Assembly (NCBI GenBank): GCA_013396915.1 | Contig: VWZL01001298.1 | Location: 124,001 to 188,000, forward strand | Source: Stercorarius parasiticus | Taxonomy: Eukaryota; Chordata; Aves; Charadriiformes; Stercorariidae | Reading direction: 5' to 3' | DNA: 64,000 nucleotides | Shown here: one piece after another, positions 12,321 to 25,802 of the stretch | Layout of the letters: each line of letters starts with the position of its first letter | How positions within the stretch are numbered: the first letter of the stretch is position 1 | Position numbers and translations under genes: made by a program | Notes under the pieces: model-generated | Told to the model about the DNA's origin: nothing | Databases searched by the model: none | The model's input: only the letters and a program-made list of their open reading frames with translations

Positions 12321-13499
12321 CTTTGAAGAAGTTTATTAACTAGCACTATACTGCACTAACACCCACTAGTAATACTTTACATTTTAAGCACCAGCTTCTA
12401 GCATTTTCATCAGTCTGATGTTTTATTTATTTCACTGAGAGTGCGAAGTGGCTGTTGGAGCTACTTTTCACAGCAAAAGAATGAGCAGCATACTGTAACT
12501 CCATTGGCATTGTCTGGCAAAAGTCAACTTGGGTTTGGAAATAGCAGTCTGAGAAGAAGATTGTGAATGATCTGAAAATGTGCATCTTTCTCTGTAGGGA
12601 AATAGGTTTTCCACATAAGTACTGCAAAATGGTTATTGAAGACAGTAGTTGCTTCTTTAACACTTACTGGAATTGCTATTGCCACAGTGAAATGATGCAA
12701 GCTACAATGATAGCATAGGTGGGAGAAGATGGAAAGAACGTTATTGGCCATTTGATTTGCTGTCTACTGGTATTACTGTTTATATGTATGTTCTCGATTT
12801 GGGGTGAGAGGAGTCAGTATCAGAAATCAGTTGTGGAGAAATACATCAACTGTTTCTCACATTCTCCCCATCGCTCCCTGCTTCTGTGCCCTACATGCCT
12901 TACATTTCTTCCTACTCTTGAGGAACTTTCTAGAGATATTAGGGGGTGCTAGACTTCAGAAGAAAGTACAGGTTGCTCCTTCCTCTGTGCTTCTGTTTGC
13001 TGACAGGCATCCTCACACACCTAAGTATCCTGTAGTCTAGTGATTGCCAGATCAGCTGTGGCTTTGTAATTCAACAATTGTCTTTAATTTAGCTTGAGAT
13101 GTAACACTGAGCTTATAACTGGATCTGCATCATCACACAGGGAACCCCTATAACTGAGTCTTTGTATTATGTTGTAACTTCAGTATTACTCCTTCTGCCC
13201 TTTTATTTCATCCCTTACTCAGTCATTTTCTGTTCTGATTCTAAGCCATTTTGTTACTTTCTTAACTCAAGTGAAGTTATTCACAACCCAGAAACCTTAA
13301 CTCACAAAAACCTTACCACTTTTTATTTATCTGATTTTTTTTGAAATATAGACTGTTACATGTCATAGGAAAGTGGAAGGGAAGTTTGGGCTGCTGTGTT
13401 TTGAAATGTAATATTTGAAAGCAGTTTAAAGTGACTAAAATTTAGTGGTGGGAAATCCCAAAATTGGAAGGAATTACTGTTGTGACATATCGTTGTGAC
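12321..13499. other. Non-coding stretch, nothing assigned
   Basis: AT-rich sequence with only short open frames (under 80 codons) on both strands and no recognised repeat. Confidence 0.6.
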
Positions 13500-13528
13500 A
13501 TGTGTTGTCACAATATGTGACAACACAT
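13500..13528. repeat. Perfect 13-bp inverted repeat with 3-base loop
   Basis: Arms 13500-13512 and 13516-13528 are exactly complementary around the loop ATA. A related GTTGTGACAT-like word is repeated in direct orientation just upstream (13479-13500), so the palindrome sits at the end of a small tandem of the same word. It could extrude as a cruciform or fold as an RNA hairpin. Function is unknown. Confidence 0.9.
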
Positions 13529-16500
13529 ATTGTAGTGTGGAATTGAAAAGTTATAATGTGGTATTATAGTGAAAATTGTTGTCCAGTAAAGTTATCCTTG
13601 TGTGGACTTTGAAGGCTGATTTGTGGCTTCAGCTCTGGTTATAGATTGTACTCCTACAACTGAAGATAAACAACATACTTCTAACAGTGAATTTCTTTAT
13701 GCAGTTACCTGGTTGTACCCCTATCATAACATGTGCATAGTCTTCTAATTCCAAGTGTCTAACTGTGCATATTATTCCACAAGTATTGATATATAAAAGC
13801 AAAATGGGGTGTCTTTGATCACAACATGATGCTGGCATCACAATGAAAACATACAGGAGGATATAATACACAATGGTATTACAATATTTCCTCACAATAT
13901 CATACGTAATAAAGCAACCCACTATTAAATCAGTTTTAACTTTGGTGAAACACCTCATGTATCATGAGCCAACCTGTAAACTAGATCCTAAATGTTAGGC
14001 ACAGAAGAAAAACTGTAGAGAAGAATTGTTTTGGAAGTCTTTTTCCATGTCTAATACTAAAAAATTGCTTGAGTTAACTATAGTTTAGAAAGCAATTGTT
14101 CCATAATATAGACTAACCTTTCATATTTTGATCTTTAGGAAAACATGTTTTATAAAATTAGGCTATCAAACTTTGAAAAATGACCACAGGACATGTCCAA
14201 TTACTACATTACATAAATATTTTGAAAGCATATTTTTGCTAGACATGTTGTGTCCTAAATATCTATTTACCTGATGAAGTGTAACAGTTTAGATGGAATC
14301 ATTTACAGCTTATCGGGTAAATAAAAGTGCTATGCTAAAGATTTACCTGAACAGACACCTTATTTAAGATACATAATTCCTCTTTTGAAATTACCTAAAT
14401 GCATATTTATATGATGGATTATCATCACAGGTCTGGCATAGTCATTTGAGTTTGTCAATTTAATACATGTTTTAGTAAGGTGTCTAAATACAATAATGTT
14501 GAAAGAGGTCTGTTGGGAAAATTATAACTGCTTTTAAAATTCCTGCGTACAGGTATGTGTTCAAACAATGAGTGTTATAACAGTTCTGAGTATTTTTTCT
14601 TCTAAACTATAGAATCCTATTTTCTTATTCATCATGAGTGTATATAGTGATATTGGATCACAACAGTTCTTATGAGTAACAGCCAAGATTTTTTTTTACA
14701 TCAATCACATTGCTATTAGATCCGATTTCCCTTCTATTCAGTGAATAGTATTCTGTTCTTTGTAAGAAGTGCAGCACAGGATCTGGATAACTAAACCAGA
14801 GCTTTTTTCCCCCAACAGTGAAGCTTTACTGTAACATAGTCTATTGACTTGCTGTCAATCATTAAGTTTCATACTTTTTTTTTTTGCAATTCCCAAAGGA
14901 AATCTGATTTCTTACCTCCTTACTGGGATTTTGATGCCATATTCTTCAAAAAAACCCTCACTACATCTGGAGAAAGAGTAATATGAGAATGTAATTGTAG
15001 CATGTGATTTTTACTCATTATGATATGCTGATTGAGATGTTGAAAGCAGTACAAACCAATATGTTTAAATTTGTCTTCAATATTTGTTATCCAGAGTGAA
15101 ACTTATTTGCACCTTATATCTTACTGATCTCATTTTTTTACACACAGAAGTGTTTTTAGAACATCACAAGTTATTTGCTTATTTCAAAATTGTCATAGTA
15201 TTATTTTATGAATTACTCTTATTTTGGAGATAATTTTGGCTATGTGGTCAGATGATTAAATTGTATAAGTAACAGACTGTTAATTGGTGTAAACAGGTGG
15301 ATGCCTTCATTGAGATCTCATTTCAGATGTGCTTATACAAATGCAGTAAATTTCCTTTGTGCTTTGGCTTTTTAGTGGTTCCTATTCTGCATAGCATTGA
15401 GACCAGAAGGACTGAAAAGCTAGAGTTACACGTCATGCTTTCCAGTTCTGCTGGTTATCTCATCCTCATCACCACTGTAGTTTAGAAAACTTCAAGGCAC
15501 TACCTCATTTTAACTACCTACGTGAAGTAGTCATCTAAATTTGCTACTGTATGGCTTCTTAATGAAGATCTGACATAGCGTAGCTGTTTACAGTATCTGC
15601 TATCTGGCTTATGGTGAATCAGGAAATCAAAAGAGTCCATATCAAAGGGAACTGTTGAAGTAGGTGTTGGAGGCAGCCATTGATTTTTCTCCAGCAATAT
15701 TATCAGAGGAGGGGAGAATCTTTCATGCATGTGTCTTTATACATATGATGAGTGTGGATTTGTTGAAATATGAATATACACATACCATTCTGCCTCTCTC
15801 TGGGTATCTATGAGTATGTATATTGGAATCTGTGCCTCTGTATGTATGCATTTCTGCCTCTGAGTGTGTTTATGTATGCATGTGTACTCTTCCTGAAATG
15901 GCAAAGAGAGGGTGTTTAAAACCTCAAATACACCGTAACAGTCTTTCAGTATCTTCAATTTTGTCTTTTCCATAAGTATGTTTTTATGACCTGATGAAAT
16001 AATTGTTATTTCCACAGCTATGCAGTGCGTTGGGTAAAATACCTTGCTAAAGGGCAGAAGAGCAATGGTGTTTTCTTAGGTTTGTTTATTATTATGGATA
16101 TTTAGGGGAATACAGAGTGTCTTTATTTAGTATTTTAAAAAATTGTTAATACTGATGTACTGATATTATCCGTAACCTTTCAAAGTAGGATGCACAATGT
16201 TTTGGTGCTGGAAGTTATTTAATGTTGAATTTTAACTGGTCTAACCTTTATAACTTTGACTGAATGTCGAGACTCAATGAAATATGAATCATGTTCCCCC
16301 TCAACGTACATTCAGTGTATATTCTCTGGCTATCTTCTAACAGGCTAACATTTGAAGAGTATTAAGTGTTTGATTTCAATTGATGGTAAAATATGTTTTA
16401 AAGTAAATTAATACCTTCCATGTTTAAGTATGGCATATTTTTCCTAACAACAGTGACAGGGAGACTGTAGAGTAAGTTTGTTTGCTTGATTAAAAAACCT

Positions 16501-16640
16501 ACACCCTAGAAATGATAATGAAGAGGGCTAAACGTTTTCTGTAAGTATTTGTAGCACTTCAGATAAAACAGGCTATTGTTTCCTAACACCTTACTAGTGC
16601 ACAATACTCTAGCAAATGTCCTTTGTTCGTGCTTATTAAA
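13529..16640. other. Long AT-rich non-coding stretch
   Basis: About 3.1 kb with no gene recognised. The longest frames are the 109-codon minus-strand frame at 13629-13958 and a 92-codon frame at 15737-16015, the latter made by a TGTATG/TATGCA-rich stretch. No known repeat family is identified. Confidence 0.6.
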
Positions 16641-16660
16641 GATTAATATATATATTAATC
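16641..16660. repeat. 20-bp perfect AT palindrome
   Basis: The sequence from GATTAATATA to TATATTAATC is self-complementary over its whole length. AT palindromes are common, so no function is inferred. Confidence 0.85.
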
Positions 16661-16819
16661 CACGTATTTTAAATGTTTTAAACAAGAAGTAAACGCTTGC
16701 AAATACTTCATATACATAGCTTTGTGAAAGACATAATGAAATTATTTTCCTTACTTGTTTAACAGTAAATGTAGATTCTTTTTTGTTTTCTTTTTTATTG
16801 TTACTTTATTTTACTCCAG

Positions 16820-17046
16820 GAATCAAGAGGGAGTTCAAACATCACCATGGCTTCAAACTAGGAATTCAGCCTGACCAGAGTTGTATCCCAGATTTTTTGG
16901 CATTGCAAGCTGAACCTGACACATCCTACAGTTTTATGCACAATAGAGCCAGTTCTCAGTCTTCAGTCTATTCCTTCAGCCTGAATGTCACATCCAGTCC
17001 CAAAAGAACAATGGAAAATGGATTTTCAGATTCTTTGTATCAATAA
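16820..17046 (+). CDS. Possible 3'-terminal coding exon, unknown gene
   Basis: A long T-rich pyrimidine tract from about 16775 ends in ACTCCAG at 16813-16819, a strong splice-acceptor context. The following frame stays open for about 75 codons to TAA at 17044-17046. The exon would begin with the second base of a codon. The predicted peptide is soluble, with a HHH stretch, a Ser-rich middle (RASSQSSVYSFS) and no membrane segment. After the stop the sequence becomes AT-rich like a 3' UTR, with ATTAAA (a weak poly(A) signal variant) at 17088-17093. I do not recognise the family. No partner exon is identified in this window, so a chance frame or a non-coding RNA exon remain possible. Confidence 0.3.
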
Positions 17047-17439
17047 TCTTTTAGAAGGAAAAAATTGCATTAATGTAAAATGATGCAATTAAAGTGCAAT
17101 TTTGTTGCTACCTTTGAATTGTAGTTCAGCGTATGTATTTTTTGACATTAATTTTACGTTTTTATGAAAATGTGCATTCATATGTTCACGTTTCTGCGCT
17201 TCTCATTCTTTGCATATCGAAACAGTTGGTTTTTTAACTTCTGTTTATTGTGGTTGTTCATTTTTTATGTAGTATATTTTTAAATGTTAAAGAATGACAC
17301 ATTTTGGGTAATTTTCCTCAGTCTTAAAAAAAAAAATCAATAAGCCATTTTAGTCTCTATCTATCAAAGTTGTTTCATACTTGTCTATTTTAAAGCAGGA
17401 CTGCAATACTTTAATAGGATTGAGAGAGCTATTTGAAAT
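17047..17439. other. AT-rich sequence, possible 3' UTR of the preceding exon
   Basis: No coding potential. It has an A-run at about 17326 and scattered T-rich tracts. If the exon at 16820 is real this would be its untranslated region; otherwise it is plain intergenic DNA. Confidence 0.3.
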
Positions 17440-17800
17440 GTATGCCAATGATTCCTGTCATTTCATGGCAGCCCTGCCATGGTTCACTGAGCCCCCTCTT
17501 TTCTCTTGTCAGCTCAACTGAAGACAAGCATTTAGTTGCAAACTTTAAGCAGGTTGTGCAAAACAGAAATGATGTGACTGCTTCTCTTCCTGCACAATAA
17601 TGTCACTGCTGGTCAATGTGAGAAGGTCAGGTTGCTCCCTTGTAAAGCTACATGATACCACTTGCCTATTTGAACAAGTTAAGTTAACTGCTGAATCTGG
17701 TCCCTGCAGGCGCTGAAAACTCACCCTTTTATCAAGTCTGCATTTCATAAGAAAGAAGAACAATTGTGCAGGGAGGATTTCTGATGATATGTTTATGTAC
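17440..17800. other. Candidate conserved non-coding element F
   Basis: High-complexity, repeat-free block. A 91-codon minus-strand frame (17545-17820) overlaps it but has no recognised domain. The CNE call is from texture only. Confidence 0.22.
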
Positions 17801-17929
17801 TTTATAAGGACAGTTCCCAAACCAGTGTTGCAGGTAATAGATTTAGTTTAAGCTGAAAGACTTTAAAGTAATGGCTGTTTTGACCTTCAAATAGACTCCT
17901 TTTTTGTTGTTGTTGGTAGGACCCAAGAG

Positions 17930-18285
17930 TGACGCCCATCTTTGATGCTGACAGAATTTAAAGCAAGGCCATTGCCCTGCATTTTCTGCCTTGTAGCACA
18001 CAAAAGTAAAATTGTATGTCAGGCCGAGATGTCGGGGAGCTGACAAGATGCCCCAGTGACATTTCAGCTGGAAAGAGCAAGTGTCTTGCAACCAAGTGGT
18101 CAAATATCAAATAATAGGTCAAGCAGGAAGGAGCTGAGTTCTAACCACAAAGAGGTTTCTGGTAACTTACTTGACAAGCTTTTGGGCGCTTTGTGGCTTG
18201 ACAAAGTGATGTTCTGTTGGGTATCGCTAGACAGACTGTTCTTTATCGCCTTCAGAAGATCAGACATTGACATTGATTAAACTCT
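17930..18285. other. Candidate conserved non-coding element G with paired HMG-type sites
   Basis: Repeat-free, CpG-retaining block. It contains CTTTGT at 18189-18194 and its inverse ACAAAG at 18201-18206, separated by six bases. These are core motifs of SOX/TCF HMG-box factors. No coding frame is recognised. Enhancer identity is inferred. Confidence 0.28.
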
Positions 18286-20312
18286 TTAACCCTTAAAGGT
18301 TAAATCCTAGCAGTTTCATCATTGTGAATGAAGAACAAAAGAAAATTTGTAATATACCATTTGTTTTCATATTAATCACTGAACTCCCCAGTGCTATTAA
18401 CTTTTGATGTGCTATGTAGTTTTTGACAAAAAGATTGAATGCAAAATCTATATAATAGATTGTTTCTCATTATGGGCCAGTGATACATTAGAAAAATAAT
18501 ATTATGCATTATGGAATTTGTAATTTCTTCTAATACGTCAAATGTAGGATTTGATTTTAAAGCCTCCCAACTACTACTGGAATTCCATTTTGGATGGAGG
18601 ACAACATTTGCATAGATAATACACCACTTCCAATGACCAAAGTCATACAATACCCTTGTTTTCAGGTATCAGAAAAGCTAAAATACATTTCAAATTTACA
18701 ACAGAACAGCTTTAATTAAAGATAGCTTCAAGTTTTCAGGTATTTCCCTATCGTGCAAGTCCATTGCTCACAGCCATGATGTGCACCTGTGCATGTATAC
18801 TAATATGGAGCCAAGCAAAAACAAATAATAAATCCTGCAGAGCTTTCACATGTAAGAGGTGGCTGGTAGACAAAGAACACTCCTTTATGGTGATGGATTT
18901 AGTCTTGCAAACCGAAGAAAGAAGTTTCCTTTCCCTCCAGAAGTCTTGACTCCCCTCTTTCCTGACAGTGACTGTTCCTGGTAGAGGCACTGCAAGTACT
19001 GTATTCTGCTGTCCCAAGTATAATGTCAAAGATCTGTTATATTTGTATGAAGAATAAAAGAATATATTTTACTGAGCATTTTTCTCTCTACTATGTATAG
19101 AAGCATGTGTGTGCTTTACTTTTTACAATATATTCTTATGGTACTCTATAGTTGGAGAAAGAAAGTGCCTATTCTTTGCTACATGACCTCAAACTACTGA
19201 AGAAAATTTGCATCATGTTTGTCACTTTCCCATCATTGCCAGTACATGTGGTATTGTGCATGTAGAGATGGAAGAAGGATTTCTTTCTGAAATCTGTTTT
19301 TCTTTCTGAAATCAGTATCACATTTGAGACTAGGACTGATCCCCAGTTACTCCAGTTACTGCTCCAAGCATAGGTTCATGTGATTTCCCAGGGGCCTTAG
19401 CAATGACAAACTGAGTATAGTTAATAGTAATAACCTGGTAAACTATAATTTCTCACAAGAGCTAGCTTCTATGTTTTCATTGAAAGGAGGATGTCTACCT
19501 CATTTACTCTGTTTAAATATTGAACAAATGCAAGTTACAGACCATTTTTCTTAAACCCGTCCACTTTGAAGAGACTTTGAAATATTTTTTATTTGGATGT
19601 CAATTGTCCCATTAATAAAGGAAAGCTCCTCTTTCTCATAGTGGAAAGAAGTTGTTGAGTAGTAAATTGGATCATCATTAGTCAAATATTTCTGTGTTGC
19701 TTTTCCAGGCATCTGATAAATTGAAGTTTGTGATAAATTCCAAATGAGTAGAAGAAATCCAGCTGGCAAGATCCCCTGTTAGTAGTTTACAAATGATCCC
19801 ACCAAAGCATTTCTTTCCCTTCTTGGGGACCCAACTGAAATCATGCTTGTGTAAAATGTGGCAACACAGTTCAGTAACAGTAACTGCCAAAAGAGCATCC
19901 TGACTGTCTTATGCCATCTGCTCTCTCTGGCTTGCTTCAAAAATTGCAGAGTCTGAGATCCTTACTATCAGAGTTTTTCATGGCTTGGGCCTGGGGTTTC
20001 AAGAGGACTGCTTCTACTTTGATATCGTCAGTTCCATCATCAGCACTGCTCCATGAGAACAACCAAACAGTTTCCTTAGAAGAAAGCCCATGTTTGGTGG
20101 GGCTAGAATATTCTCCATGTTTTTGGGCTGTGGCAAAACAAATAATTGGTCACAGATCTGCCCTCTGATTATTCTAAAAATTCGTATTAATTTATTTTCC
20201 CACCAAGCAACTTATCTCTGAAAACAGAGACTGTGAAATATATGATTTCTTCCCTGCAATAGGAAGTTTTATAGCTGTAAGTAAAATTGAATGCCTTTAC
20301 CGAGTTAATCCA
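18286..20312. other. Non-coding stretch, nothing assigned
   Basis: AT-rich. A 14-base word TTCTTTCTGAAATC is repeated in tandem (19281 and 19300). Open frames are below 100 codons and unrecognised. Confidence 0.6.
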
Positions 20313-21440
20313 GGGCAGCTGAGGTTGGAAGGCACCTCTGGAGATCATGTAGCACGGTGCCCCTGCTCAGAACACAGCCAGCTACAGCAGGTTGCTGAGC
20401 TTCACGTCCACTTGCGTTGGCGTATCTGCAAGGAAGGAATCTCTCTTGACAACCTGTTCCAGTGTTCACTCACCTTCAAAAAGGAAAGGTGTTTTTTTTT
20501 CTTAGGTTTAAATGGAATTTCATGTGTTTCCATTGCCTCTTGTGCTAGTCATTAGGCACCGCAGAGAATAGTGTGGTTCCATCTTCTTTACTTTGCAGGT
20601 ATTTGCACACATTGGTAAGATCTCCCTGAGCCATCTATTCTACAGGCTAAAAAAATCACAGTGCTCTCAACCTCTCCTCTTGTGACAGATGCTCCAGTCA
20701 TTTTGTTAGTCACCTTTGCGGCCCTTCACTGGACTCACTGCAGTATGTCCATGTACTAGGGAGCTCAGGACTGGAGCCACTACTCCAGATATGGTATCAC
20801 CAGTGCTGAGCAAAGGGGAACAATCACCTCTGTCAACCTGTTGTCAGCTCTCTTTCTGATGTAGTCCAAGGAGGCTGTTGGCCTGCCTTGCCCCAAGGGC
20901 ACATTGCTGCCACACCAAGCCTATGAGGATCTCCAGGTACTTTTCTGCCAAGCTGCTCGCCGGCCAATTGGTCACCCACCAGTCATGTGTTCCCAGCCTG
21001 TCCTGGCACATGACATTATTTCACTTTCTTCTTCTCTTTTTTCTGAACTCTGAGAAGTTCCTGTCAGCCCATTTCTCCAGCTTGTCAGTGTCCCTCTGGA
21101 TGGCAGCAAACCCTTCTGGGTCTATCAACCACTCCTCCCTACTTCGTATCATCAGCAAGCTTGTGGAGTGTGCACTAGGTCCCATTGTCCAGGTCGTTAA
21201 TGAAGTTATTAAGCAGTAGTCGCCCCAGTATTGACCCCTGGGGTACACCACTGGTGGCTGGCCTCCGGGTGGACTTTGTGCCACAGATCACAATGCTTTG
21301 AGCCCACCAGTTCAGACAGTTTTGAAACTGACTTACTTTCCATGTATCTAGTCCATATTTCCTTACTCAACAGTGGGCCATTTTGGTGTGTAAAGGGCTC
21401 TCAATATTCCCAAACACTGCTAAAACCCTGGATTAAGTGA
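20313..21440 (-). mobile_element. CR1 LINE copy 2, 5'-truncated and diverged
   Basis: The element lies on the minus strand. Its 3' end is at about 20313 and reads inward through the typical CR1 3' region (TTGGAAGG-CACCTCTGGAGATCAT, then the AACCTGTTCCAGTGTT, GATCTCCCTGAGCC and GCTCCAGTC blocks). It continues into the end of the reverse transcriptase near 21020-21290. It is more diverged than copies 1 and 3, and the very terminal short repeat is lost. The left limit in element orientation, near 21440, is approximate. Confidence 0.9.
21021..21284 (-). pseudogene. CR1 reverse transcriptase C-terminal remnant
   Basis: The C-terminal part of this minus-strand frame reads GFAAIQRDTDKLEKWADRNF, the conserved stretch after the FADD box of CR1 reverse transcriptase. 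The upstream half is in a different frame from the real protein, so at least one frameshift separates it. The coding information is destroyed. Confidence 0.85.
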
Positions 21441-24400
21441 AACGCAATATTTTATATAACCTATTGGTCAGTTAGGTCAGTTTGATCATTTGATCACTTA
21501 CAACAGCATCTGATCATACTGCTGTCATCCTATACTCGAAAGGTTTTCCAAGGCTTACAAATCTGCATGTTCAGTGGTATAACATAGCTCCTAAGAATTA
21601 TTTAAACTCTCTTTTGAAATACAAAGTTCCTTTAGTAGCATTTTTCTCCTAATGTTTTTTGTTGTTTGCTTATTCTCTAGTGAATAAAACCTAAGAAGCC
21701 CCTGGCAGTATCACAGGAACAAATCTTTACGTGAAGAGCACCTTTCTTCTATTGCTGGTGATGAACACCAAGCTTACTCAGTGTTTCTCTCTCCATCCTT
21801 TTGTTGATTGGCCTTGAAATCCAAAATCACAAAATGAATCATTTACGACATTCTTTCATATTTTTTCAGTTTTCCTCTTGCCCAGTATGAAATTACTACA
21901 TTTTGCCTAACTTGGCTTCACTTTGGTCTTCATAATCTGATCCATTTTGGACAATCATTTCACATCACACTCTCTGTATGACCCCAAAACTTGTCCCAAT
22001 ACTTATTTTGAAAGTATTTAAGTGTCTTTTTTGCTCTTCGCTGAATATTCACCTAGAACAGTGGAATCTACAGTGATCTTTACATATATCAAAACTAAAT
22101 TATTTAGCCCCTCTCTGTACAGTGTTTTGGGATTAAAACTGCTATAATTGCATTCTCTGATAGGTTCTCTACCTCCACTGTGACTTCAATTTTACAGATG
22201 TAGACTTGGCTTTCAATTAGGTCTTTGCAAATTGTCTTTCAATATCAATGGAAGATGGAAGGTGACATGCTCTTTGTCATGCTAACGTGGATCTGATTGC
22301 TGTCATGGGGAGCATCATGTAGGGATTTTGTGCAGTTCATATAATTTTAGGTATCATAGTTTGATGCTAATGTTAAAAAAAAAAAAAAGTTCTTACTTTA
22401 CGAACCAGTCATTCAGCAATGCACACGAAGCTGAATCTTTGTCTGCCGTTTCTGGTGTCCAGTGACTGATGAATAAAATTGAACAAGGACAAAGAAAAAT
22501 ATGAGGAAGTGTCTGAGGAATGTTTCCAAGGAATGCTCAGCAGGAGGTAGGGAGATCCACTGAATAATTTTTCTTCAGTTCTTTGTTTACCACTTCTACT
22601 TTACCATACTTCCTGTCTCTTTATAAGCTAATAGTACTAATAATAATTACTGATATTAGATTGCTTTCTCATGGCTCTACTGTGCCTGATTAAAGCATCA
22701 GTTGTTGTTGAATTTTGTTTTGACTAATTCAATGAAAGTCATTAATTAAAAAATGAAGAACATTGGATTTACTTTAAGCACAAATACTCTGAGCATTATT
22801 GTGTAAGTATCCTTTCTTTTTCATGGTAAACAGATTTTTTGATCTCCCACTGCATAATGGTAACAGGGAGATTGTTCAAAATGGAAACAACAATGCTAAT
22901 TATATTTAATACATAAACGTATTTACATTCCTTTTTGTGTGATAGACAGCTAACCTTACAACAGCCTCACTAACTGTTGGCTTGTAGGTGGCTGGAATGT
23001 TTTAATTCACAGGAGTGGTGTGGTCCTAAAAGTCCTGGCAACGACCATCATAGACTGTATACTTGGGAACAGTAGTCTTTTAAATCAGGCATACACCTTT
23101 TATGATTTACAGGGAAAACACTGTTAGGTGTAAGAATCTGGCATATGTGCAGAGCAGTGTGGGCCTAAATGGTGGCAACTTTTGTATGAATCAGGCAAGA
23201 GTTTCAGTAACTGTCAGTGGAAGCTGTGTTGATTTGCCAGCCCATTATGACTTCATACATAAAGTTTTTCTAATGCATGGGATTCTACTGGTGCACATGA
23301 GAGAGAGACACCCAAAGCTATACTCTATCCTGTGGCATTCAGAAGGCATTTGAGATTTTTACTGAATAAAAAACTTTAAAATATAATTTCCAAATCCTCA
23401 GTTCACAAGGTGAATATCAAAAAAAAGCAAGGGAATTCGGAATTAAATATGAAATCCTTTCCTACCTCTATACCATGTGAAAGTTAATAAAATTTGTTTC
23501 CATAAACAATAGCATGGGAGAAATCTTAGTTGAGATATGTTTGCACTAGAACATAAATCCTGGTTTCAGGCTTTATTCTCAATTGGCTTACTGATACAGG
23601 TTTATGTCAGACATTTGGGGTGGGAAGCTGTATATATTAAAGCACTGACCTTAACGAGAGTCATGCAGCTAAAATCCTGCACAGTTCTTTTAAAATGTCA
23701 GGGGTTAATGTTATTTAAATGCAGTATTTGGTGGTTTAATTGAGTCATGCTTCGTTGTCTTTTACTGCACATTAATGCCAATGAAACACTGATTGTTGAC
23801 AGAAAGTTCTCTTCAGCAAAGTATACACTGACATATCGTGCTGCTATATAAAAATAGTGTGCAAGACAGAGCAGTCGTACTCTACTGGGGTAGGATTCCT
23901 ATACAGCCTGAATGGTGGAAACATTCATTATACACTGACAGGAAATGTGAACTGGGTTGGTTTTTTTTTTTTCTCGTATATGTTTTCAGAGTGCCTCTTG
24001 AGAGGACTGATGAGACAGAATTGTTAGGTCTTTAGATAAATAAATTAATCTCAAGATTTTTTTTGTCGGGTGTGTCACACAAGTTAGTAAATATACCTTG
24101 AAAAGTACAAAGCCAACTCCATAAGGCGGATTTGTTACCAAAGCACCTTCTGATAGCTTTTGTAAGCTTGCCTTAGGACACAGCGATGGCTTTTCATCTT
24201 GTCTTTGTCTAAGTTTGGAAAAAATAACTTTGTGTTCTTTCTCTGAATGCTTCTCAGTGTTAAGTCTCCATGCCAGTCTAAAACCCTCAAGAGGAAATTG
24301 GTGCTGGTTTGCAAGTGAGATATAGAAAATACAGTAAATGGTGGATGCAAACAAACAAAAGCTTTTGAAGAGGAATATGGGAAGCAATAAACACTGGTGA

Positions 24401-25802
24401 GCTTACAAGAGCTTGTATGCACAATGGGTGGAGTATATTTTATATCATGCTTTTGCATGGTAGAATAACTATTCCAAAATAACTGCCCTCATATGGACAG
24501 CTGTTATATACTTCCTTATTTTGGCTGAAGTGGTTTGCACGCTGTTTGTCTAGTCCCATAGGGTTTTGTTATGCTTTTGGGCTCTGTGCTTTCCAGGATT
24601 TTTCTCATGACTGCAGGATGCTTTCTGGAAGTCATTAGAATTCTGTGTCTTGGAAATGAGTTTGCAAATGTTCACGAGTTACAACTTTTTATTTGATTTT
24701 TTTTTTGCAAGCCAATGTCATTTTTCAAGTTGATGTCAGCCAGCCTGGTTGAAGCCTGCAACAGCAAATGGACCTAACTTATGTGAAACTTTTGATGCAT
24801 CGTGTGAACTTCCTGGTTCTTATATTATCTTATTAGGTGACACTGGGACATAACACTTGGGCTCCTAATAACTGTTTGTATCTCATGTGAATGGTAAAAT
24901 CACAAAGAGTTTCAGTAGAAAGTCATATAGTCAGAGCTTCTTAGAAGCAGCAGCCTCTTTTAAGTACCTGCCTTTATGGGTTTAAGTAGACATATTTAAA
25001 TTCCTTCTAGTGCCTAAGACATCATGAAAGTGCTTGGAAACAGATAAACTACTTCACAGTAGGAGTTACTGGTGAAGTTTGCAGATCTATGGCTTCTTCC
25101 AAGATCTACACTGAGTCGCCTGTATACTGTGGAGACCAGTATAGTTCAGCAGGCAGGGCCTATAGAGCTCTGACCTGTTGGAACTCAATTCTCCAGTCTG
25201 ATACTGGCTGAAGGGCAAAAAATAAATCCTTCCAGCTTCCAGAAACTCACAACTGTGCTGCAAAGAGCACTGAGTAGTACAGAGGTGTGAAGACATAAGG
25301 AGACTTGTGGGAACCTGCTGTAACTCAAAGTCTCATTGTCCATGTGTTTGTATATGAACACTTGAGTTGGGTGTTGGCTTTTTGAACATTTTAATGCTTT
25401 ATTTTATTTAATGTGTTCTTTAGCACTCTGTTGTGTATGTGCTGTTACACATATTGTGCACGTTGTGCTGAACTCCTTATTTTGCTCAGAAACACTTACA
25501 GCAATCAGGCAGAGCCAACTGTTGCTTGTTGAACTCTTGAGCCTCTGTTAAGGCAGAGTGTTAAATTATTAGCAAGAGAGAAGAGGAAACTTGATGATTA
25601 ACAGTAAACTGAGAAGAATTTATTGTTTGTTGTTGTAAATAAGCCCCTTCCTTTCTATAAGGGTGAGCCAAATATCACAATCTTAGGCTAACTGCAAAGC
25701 AGTGAGAGTCATTTGGTCAAAAAGCTCTAAGAAGAAAGGCATGTAAAACTGACCAATTAGAAAAACTGGGCTAATATTTTCCTAATGCACATCCTGTTCC
25801 AG
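21441..25802. other. Long non-coding stretch, no gene recognised
   Basis: About 4.4 kb, AT-rich. Poly(A) near 22375-22388 and a T-run near 23961-23972 are the only low-complexity features of note. A 133-codon minus-strand frame (23986-24387) and an overlapping 107-codon frame have no domain that I recognise and no paired splice sites. Confidence 0.6.

Noticed and set aside
23986..24458. Overlapping minus-strand frames of 133 and 107 codons
   Set aside because: Two frames over the same DNA, no domain, no splice support.
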